From contig JAFWOX010000025.1 of NCBI GenBank assembly GCA_017545325.1, positions 1-26,606 of the forward strand: a stretch of DNA of 26,606 nt, in the 5' to 3' direction. This document shows positions 22,953 to 26,606 of this stretch, piece after piece. Source of the DNA: Oscillospiraceae bacterium. Lineage in GTDB: Bacteria; Bacillota_A; Clostridia; Oscillospirales; Oscillospiraceae. The position numbers were made by a program, and so were the translations under genes. Each line of letters opens with the position of its first letter. The stretch's first letter is position 1. The notes beneath the pieces are model-generated. The model saw only the letters and a program-made list of their open reading frames with translations. It searched no databases and was not told where the DNA came from.

Positions 22953-23289
22953 GTGGATCACCTCCCTCCCCAAGGGCAAGGGCCGGGGCGGAGGATGCGT
23001 CCCGCAGGCACTGCCGCAGCCGCTCCAACTCCTGGATGTATGCCCGGTTTCCCTCCTCCGTCAAGGCATAGGTGCGCTTCCGCCCTTCCACGGAGACCTC
23101 CCGGAGAAAGCCCACCTCCTGGAACTTGTTCAGGATAGTGTACAGGGTACCGGGGCCCAGCTGCACCCGGCCCCTGGTCAGGGCCTCCACATAAGCGCTG
23201 ATCTCGATCCCGCACCGGGGTCCGGTCTGAAAGGCCATCAAGGTATAGAACATGGACTCGGTCATGCTGTCCAGGGCCTTCTTCGGCAT
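22909..23289 (-). CDS. PadR family transcriptional regulator (copy 2)
   Basis: The 126-residue protein is a PadR winged helix: D-S-M-T-E-S-M-F-Y-T-L-M-A-F (7-20), G-I-E-I-S-A-Y-V (27-34), G-P-G-T-L-Y-T-I-L-N-K-F (45-56) and the wing V-E-G-R-K-R-T-Y-A-L-T (67-77). A longer, low-complexity C-terminal tail of about 30 residues is translated over the start of the DUF2812 gene. ATG 23289 follows GAGGGGAGGG. It likely represses its own consensus promoter through the overlapping ATATCG repeats, and may also affect the divergent URO-D operon. Confidence 0.95.
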   Translation of the reverse strand: MPKKALDSMTESMFYTLMAFQTGPRCGIEISAYVEALTRGRVQLGPGTLYTILNKFQEVGFLREVSVEGRKRTYALTEEGNRAYIQELERLRQCLRDASSAPALALGEGGDPREGSDLALAPLPAL

Positions 23290-23309
23290 TTCCCGTCCCT
23301 CCCCTCTTC

Positions 23310-23341
23310 AATATCGTTTATCAATATCGTTATTCGATATT
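23310..23341. promoter_or_regulatory. Probable PadR operator, three AATATCG half-sites
   Basis: AATATCG occurs forward at 23310-23316 and 23323-23329 and reversed (CGATATT) at 23335-23341. The second and third form an inverted repeat with a 5-base gap. The first two are direct repeats 13 bases apart within a longer shared TCAATATCGTT. They lie over the -10 and start region of the padR promoter. Confidence 0.72.
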
Positions 23342-23367
23342 ATAGTCTGCAGGCTGACTTCTGTCAA
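23339..23367 (-). promoter_or_regulatory. Consensus promoter of the padR-DUF2812 operon
   Basis: On the minus strand TTGACA (complement of 23362-23367) and TATAAT (complement of 23339-23344) are 17 bases apart, a full consensus promoter. Such a strong promoter with repeats just downstream suggests tight repression. Confidence 0.88.
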
Positions 23368-23401
23368 GGCCCAAGCGGGGAAAATGCCTGCACCGAATCC
23401 G

Positions 23402-23430
23402 TTGACTTTGGAACTATCGGAACGTATAAT
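23402..23430 (+). promoter_or_regulatory. Sigma-A-type promoter of the URO-D copy 2 operon
   Basis: TTGACT (23402-23407) and TATAAT (23425-23430) are separated by 17 bases. It diverges from the padR promoter with 34 bases between the two -35 boxes. Confidence 0.85.
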
Positions 23431-23485
23431 ATAGAATAAGATAATATTTTGATTTGCCCGCCTGCGGCGGGCGACGGAGGTAATT

Positions 23486-24559
23486 ATGGCAAGAGATTCC
23501 AAGTATTCCCCGGAGGAGCTGCAGATCCGGGGACAGCTGCCCGCCATGTTCGGGCCCCCCATGGATGTTTACACAACGCCCATCACCCCGAAGGAAAACA
23601 CCCTGCTCCTGTACCAGGGCAAAACCCCCATGTGGGCCCCCTTCCCGGGGATCGACAACACCCACCTGATGCTGGACTGCGACCCGGAGAACGTGGCCCG
23701 CTCTCCCCGGAAGGACATGCCCGCCGATACCCCCATCAAGGACGGCTACGGTGTGGAATGGATCTTTGTGGAGGTGGCGGGCGGCGCCATGGTGAAGCCC
23801 GGCAACCCCATCTGCCCGGATATCACCGAATGGGAAAAATACGTCACCATCCCCGACCCGGATACCTGGGACTGGGCGGGCTGCTATGAGCGGAACAAGG
23901 ATAAGCTCAGCCCGGAGCGCTGCACCTATATCGCCGTGCCCGGCTGCCTGTTCGAACGGCTCATCGCCATCCTGGATTTCTCCGAGGCCGCCGTGGCCCT
24001 CATCGACGATGAGCAGAAGGAGGCGGTGCACCGCTTCCTGCGGAAGGTGACGGACGTACATAAGAAATTCTATACCCTGGCCAAGAAATGGTTCAACGCG
24101 GACATTGTGAACTTCAACGACGACTGGGGCTCCCAGCGGGCGGAGTTCTTCAGCGAGGAGACCTGCCGGGAGATGCTCCTGCCCTATGTGAAGGAGCTGG
24201 TGGACCATGTCCACAGCCTGGGCATGTACTGGGACCTGCACTGCTGCGGCTTTGTGGAGGGCTTCGTCCCCCTGTTCATCGAGGCCGGTGAGGATTCCTG
24301 GGGCGGCCAGCCGCTGAACGACAAATGGAAGCTGAAGCAGATGTACGGGGACAAATTCATTTTTACCGACTCCCCCAAGGTGGCGCCGGACGCCACGGAG
24401 GAGGAGCTGGACGCCGCCGTGGCGGATTTCATGCAGAAATCCGGGGCGGACAACCGCATCCTGCTGGACGTGCGGGAGCCCCGCCTGCGGAAAAAGCTCT
24501 ATGAGGCCACCCGGAAGAACTACGACCGGCTGGTGGCGGAGGGGAAGGCGATTTTCTGA
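23486..24559 (+). CDS. Uroporphyrinogen-decarboxylase-family protein (methyltransferase-like), copy 2
   Basis: The 357-residue protein is a URO-D superfamily barrel with the zinc-type motif H252-C-C-G255 following M-Y-W-D-L, and a mid segment F-N-D-D-W-G-S-Q (210-217) like that in MtaA-related methyltransferases. It differs from copy 1 in length and in most of its sequence, so the two are not a recent duplication. HemE activity is unlikely; methyl transfer or demethylation is the family-based guess. Start ATG 23486 follows GGAGG. It heads a tight three-gene operon: its TGA overlaps the ATG of the C_GCAxxG_C_C gene by one base. Substrate unknown; no corrinoid protein is in the operon. Confidence 0.85.
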   Translation: MARDSKYSPEELQIRGQLPAMFGPPMDVYTTPITPKENTLLLYQGKTPMWAPFPGIDNTHLMLDCDPENVARSPRKDMPADTPIKDGYGVEWIFVEVAGGAMVKPGNPICPDITEWEKYVTIPDPDTWDWAGCYERNKDKLSPERCTYIAVPGCLFERLIAILDFSEAAVALIDDEQKEAVHRFLRKVTDVHKKFYTLAKKWFNADIVNFNDDWGSQRAEFFSEETCREMLLPYVKELVDHVHSLGMYWDLHCCGFVEGFVPLFIEAGEDSWGGQPLNDKWKLKQMYGDKFIFTDSPKVAPDATEEELDAAVADFMQKSGADNRILLDVREPRLRKKLYEATRKNYDRLVAEGKAIF

Positions 24560-24990
24560 TGGTCACGGATAAGCTGGATCGGGAAGGCTGTCTGAAGCGA
24601 GCCCAGCTGGCCTTCAGCAGCGGATATCATTGCGCCCAGTCCGCCCTGATCGCCTTTGCCCCCGCCTGCGGGCTGGAGCAGGAGCAGGCGGCGAAGCTGG
24701 CCGCCTCCTTCGGCGGTGGCGTGGGGGGCATGGGCGAGCTCTGCGGCGCGCTGAGCGGGGTCTGCATCGCCCTGGGCCTCCTGAAGGGGGATTTTGCTCC
24801 CGGGGATCTGGAGAGCAAGGAAGCCCACTATGCCCGGGTGCAGCGGCTGGCGGAGCGGTTCAAGGAAGCAAACGGCTCCATATACTGCCGGGATATCAAG
24901 CGTGAGGACCCTGTGGAGAAGAAGAAATACTGCACCCGCTGCGTCACCTCTGCGGTGGAGGCCCTGCTGGAGGAATTGGAGGAAAAATGA
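24559..24990 (+). CDS. C_GCAxxG_C_C family redox-type protein
   Basis: The 143-residue protein carries the family pattern: G-Y-H-C25-A-Q-S, a G-G-G-V-G-G-M-G segment, then C62-G-A-L-S-G-V-C69, which is the C-G-A-x-x-G core, and late C110 and C125-x-x-C128. Eight cysteines in all suggest disulphide redox activity or metal or cluster binding. The family is common in anaerobes and its exact reaction is not established. Its ATG overlaps the URO-D stop (TGATG) and its own end overlaps nudC (ATGA), so all three proteins are made together. It may serve as the redox partner of the URO-D-like protein, by context only. Confidence 0.9.
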   Translation: MVTDKLDREGCLKRAQLAFSSGYHCAQSALIAFAPACGLEQEQAAKLAASFGGGVGGMGELCGALSGVCIALGLLKGDFAPGDLESKEAHYARVQRLAERFKEANGSIYCRDIKREDPVEKKKYCTRCVTSAVEALLEELEEK

Positions 24991-25844
24991 TCCAAGAAAT
25001 CCAGCCGCATGTCTACAATAACCACTATGAGCCGGGCAGGACTCCGGCGGCGGACAGCCCCATAGCCTTCGTGAAGAACCGGAGTCTGTTCTGCCATACC
25101 GCCATGGGCGCCCTGCGCTTCCCCACCTGGGGGGAGCTGGAGGATAAGGAGGGCGTATTCCGGTACCTTTTTACCGTGGACAAAACAGATTATTTCCTGG
25201 CCCTGGAGGAGGACGGCAGTCCGAAGGCCGCTCCCGCCTGGGAGGGCTGGGACTATGTGCCCGTATTCACCCTCATGCGCCTGAAGCCGAAGGAGCTGGC
25301 CTTTGCCGCCCTGGTTGCCTGTCAGCTGGGGGAATGGTACGGCCTGAACCGCTTCTGCGGCCGCTGCGGCCGGCCCATGGTCCATTCCGAAAGGGAGCGG
25401 GCCATGCAGTGTCCCCATTGCCGGAGCACCGTCTATCCCCGGATCAATCCCGTGGTGATCGTGGGGGTACGCAGCGGGGACAAGCTTCTGCTCACCAAGT
25501 ACAAGGGGCGTCCCAATGTGCCCTTCTATGCCCTGGTGGCGGGCTTCGCCGAAACTGGGGAGACCATCGAGGAGACCGTCGCCCGGGAGGTATTTGAGGA
25601 AACCGGCGTCCGGGTGAAGAACCTGCGCTTCTATAAGAGCCAGCCCTGGGCTTTATCCGATTCTCTCCTCTTTGGCTTCTTCTGCGATCTGGATGGAGAG
25701 GAGACCATCCGGGTGGGCGGGGATGAGCTCAGCGTCGCGGAATGGGTCCCCCGGGCGGAGATCCCCAACCGGGACGACGGCTTTGCCCTCACGGCGGAGA
25801 TGATCGAGTATTTCCGGGTAAAAGGCCGCGGAGAGTACGACTGA
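24987..25844 (+). CDS. nudC: NAD+ diphosphatase / NADH pyrophosphatase (NudC type)
   Basis: The 285-residue Nudix hydrolase splits NAD(H) to NMN(H) and AMP and, in the E. coli homologue, removes NAD caps from RNA. It has the NudC zinc ribbon C124-x-x-C127 and C142-x-x-C145, the Nudix box G186-x5-E-x7-R-E-x-x-E-E-x-G-V208 complete with its Glu residues, and the NudC-specific S-Q-P-W (218-221) after the box. The poorly conserved N-terminal domain (1-115) is present. Length is slightly above the E. coli protein. It ends the URO-D operon with an ATGA overlap, and a terminator follows. Confidence 0.95.
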   Translation: MIQEIQPHVYNNHYEPGRTPAADSPIAFVKNRSLFCHTAMGALRFPTWGELEDKEGVFRYLFTVDKTDYFLALEEDGSPKAAPAWEGWDYVPVFTLMRLKPKELAFAALVACQLGEWYGLNRFCGRCGRPMVHSERERAMQCPHCRSTVYPRINPVVIVGVRSGDKLLLTKYKGRPNVPFYALVAGFAETGETIEETVAREVFEETGVRVKNLRFYKSQPWALSDSLLFGFFCDLDGEETIRVGGDELSVAEWVPRAEIPNRDDGFALTAEMIEYFRVKGRGEYD

Positions 25845-25892
25845 ATCGGCGGCATCCTGAATCGTCCTGCGGGACATAGGAAATCAAAACCC

Positions 25893-25924
25893 AACGGCGC
25901 GAAAGGTTTTCCCTTCGCGCCGTT
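25893..25924. terminator. Terminator after nudC
   Basis: A perfect 11-bp stem (25893-25903 with 25914-25924) and 10-base loop are followed on the plus strand by ATTCTGTCT, and on the minus strand by GGGTTTTGATTT. Either orientation could terminate, with a better T-run on the minus side. Confidence 0.75.
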
Positions 25925-25998
25925 ATTCTGTCTGTGCCGCTGCGCAGCTCCGGCGAAGCCGATCCCTGTGCGCAGGCGCGCAGGACGTGATCGCAGGA

Positions 25999-26100
25999 CT
26001 ATTCTGCCGTCAGCACCCCATCCTTCATCCGCAGCACCAGGTCGGCGGTATCCGCCGCCTCTACCCGTTGTTCCTGCCATTTCGAGGACAAAAGGTGTAT
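25999..26100 (-). pseudogene. C-terminal remnant of an ABC transporter ATP-binding protein
   Basis: The minus-strand frame ending at TAG 25999-26001 is open for 33 codons back to a TAA at 26101-26103. It reads like the last part of an ABC ATPase: a W-Q-E-Q-R-V-E-A-A-D-T-A-D stretch, then L-V-L-R-M-K-D-G-V-L, the usual A-D-R-x-x-x-x-x-D-G-x-x end of LolD/MacB-like subunits. No start, Walker or signature motif remains. The fragment is GC-rich like most of the window, while the gene that abuts it is AT-rich, so it looks like the host side of a deletion or insertion junction near 26100. Confidence 0.5.
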
Positions 26101-26103
26101 TTA

Positions 26104-26606
26104 TCACTGTTCTTTCAGCGCTTGCGCCAATAAGGAGCCATAAGCATGGATGTACATGCTCTTTTTCCCTTCGCTAAAGGGCACAATATCCAATACTGCG
26201 GTAAAAAGCCATTGATCAGAAAGCCACTTGTCGTAGGCAGTGTCATTTAATTCTTTCCCGAGGCTTTCCTCTGCGATAGATCGGGCCTCAGCCTTTTCTG
26301 TTTCGTTGAGCACATCCATCAGCGATTGTGCAGAATGCCAATACTGGAATTCCTGCGGCAGAGCTTCTTTTGCACCGAATACCGTTGAGATTTTCTCAAC
26401 CAACTCAGACATTTCCACGCTTTCCGGGAAAGTAATGTTAATCGTGACAAGACGCGCTTCCGGAATCTCCAAACCCATTTTCTCAAATTCAAACAGCACG
26501 GTTGTGCTTTCTCCCAATAGGCTGAAGTTTTCAAGCATGAGAGTTCCTCTCGCCAGTTCCTTAACCTCAGGGCCTATTATTTTCCTGATTTCGTCAGCAG
26601 TCATAC
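26104..26606 (-). CDS. Unknown protein, AT-rich, possibly cut by the window edge
   Basis: The 166 visible residues start at an ATG at 26604, only two bases from the edge, so the true start may lie outside. The protein is acidic and soluble: T-A-D-E-I-R-K-I-I-G, a beta part with L-V-T-I-N-I-T-F-P-E, and helical segments with D-K-W-L-S-D-Q-W-L and a closing S-L-L-A-Q-A-L-K-E-Q. It has no signal, membrane segment or motif I recognise. Base composition and codon use (many A/T-ending codons) differ clearly from the rest of the window, suggesting transfer. It ends right where the ABC ATPase remnant begins. Confidence 0.65.
   Translation of the reverse strand, partial: MTADEIRKIIGPEVKELARGTLMLENFSLLGESTTVLFEFEKMGLEIPEARLVTINITFPESVEMSELVEKISTVFGAKEALPQEFQYWHSAQSLMDVLNETEKAEARSIAEESLGKELNDTAYDKWLSDQWLFTAVLDIVPFSEGKKSMYIHAYGSLLAQALKEQ

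Noticed and set aside
1..26606. CRISPR arrays, insertion sequences, tRNA or rRNA genes, and prophage genes.
   Set aside because: No direct-repeat array, transposase-like frame, cloverleaf or rRNA sequence was seen on either strand.

Overview
The window looks like chromosome from a high-GC, endospore-forming member of the Clostridia, probably Oscillospiraceae-like. This is inferred from gene content and style: spoIVA, ypeB, two PadR cassettes, a lysine riboswitch, AGGAGG ribosome sites, and TTG or GTG starts beside ATG. No rRNA, tRNA, CRISPR array or insertion sequence was found. The last ~500 bases are visibly more AT-rich and may be foreign.

Layout. 1-2.4 kb: the end of a sugar-type ABC solute-binding protein, a YitT membrane protein, and a convergent stand-alone E2-type acyltransferase whose catalytic motif is altered. 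2.6-6.6 kb: three separately promoted plus-strand genes, namely a CPA2 cation/proton antiporter, a URO-D-family (methyltransferase-like) protein and a divergent tagaturonate-epimerase (UxaE) homologue. 6.7-10.3 kb, minus strand: gltX, a lipoprotein and the germination gene ypeB. ypeB has a sigma-G-like promoter inside a 13-bp inverted repeat. 10.5-13.8 kb, plus: a zinc-ribbon protein, then trpS, a TagO/WecA-type glycosyl-phosphate transferase and an anchored protein of unknown function. 13.8-16.4 kb: three small uncharacterised genes on the minus strand, divergent from spoIVA, which has a sigma-E-like promoter.

16.4-18.3 kb, minus: padR, a DUF1700/HAAS membrane protein and a DUF4097 adhesin-like protein, with a promoter covered by repeated half-sites. 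18.3-20.3 kb: a lysine riboswitch with terminator controlling an NhaC-family transporter, which is probably a lysine transporter. 20.3-21.7 kb, minus: acetyl-CoA acetyltransferase. 21.7-23.4 kb, minus: padR and a DUF2812 membrane protein. 23.4-25.9 kb, plus: a tight operon of a second URO-D-family protein, a C_GCAxxG_C_C redox protein and NudC. 25.9-26.6 kb: a terminator, a 33-codon remnant of an ABC ATPase, and an AT-rich unknown gene running to the edge.

The best candidates for new biology are the three-gene cassette opposite spoIVA and the ypeB control region. In the latter, read-through mRNA should hide the ribosome site, whereas mRNA from the internal forespore promoter should expose it. 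All family assignments come from reading motifs and recalling families. No database search was run.
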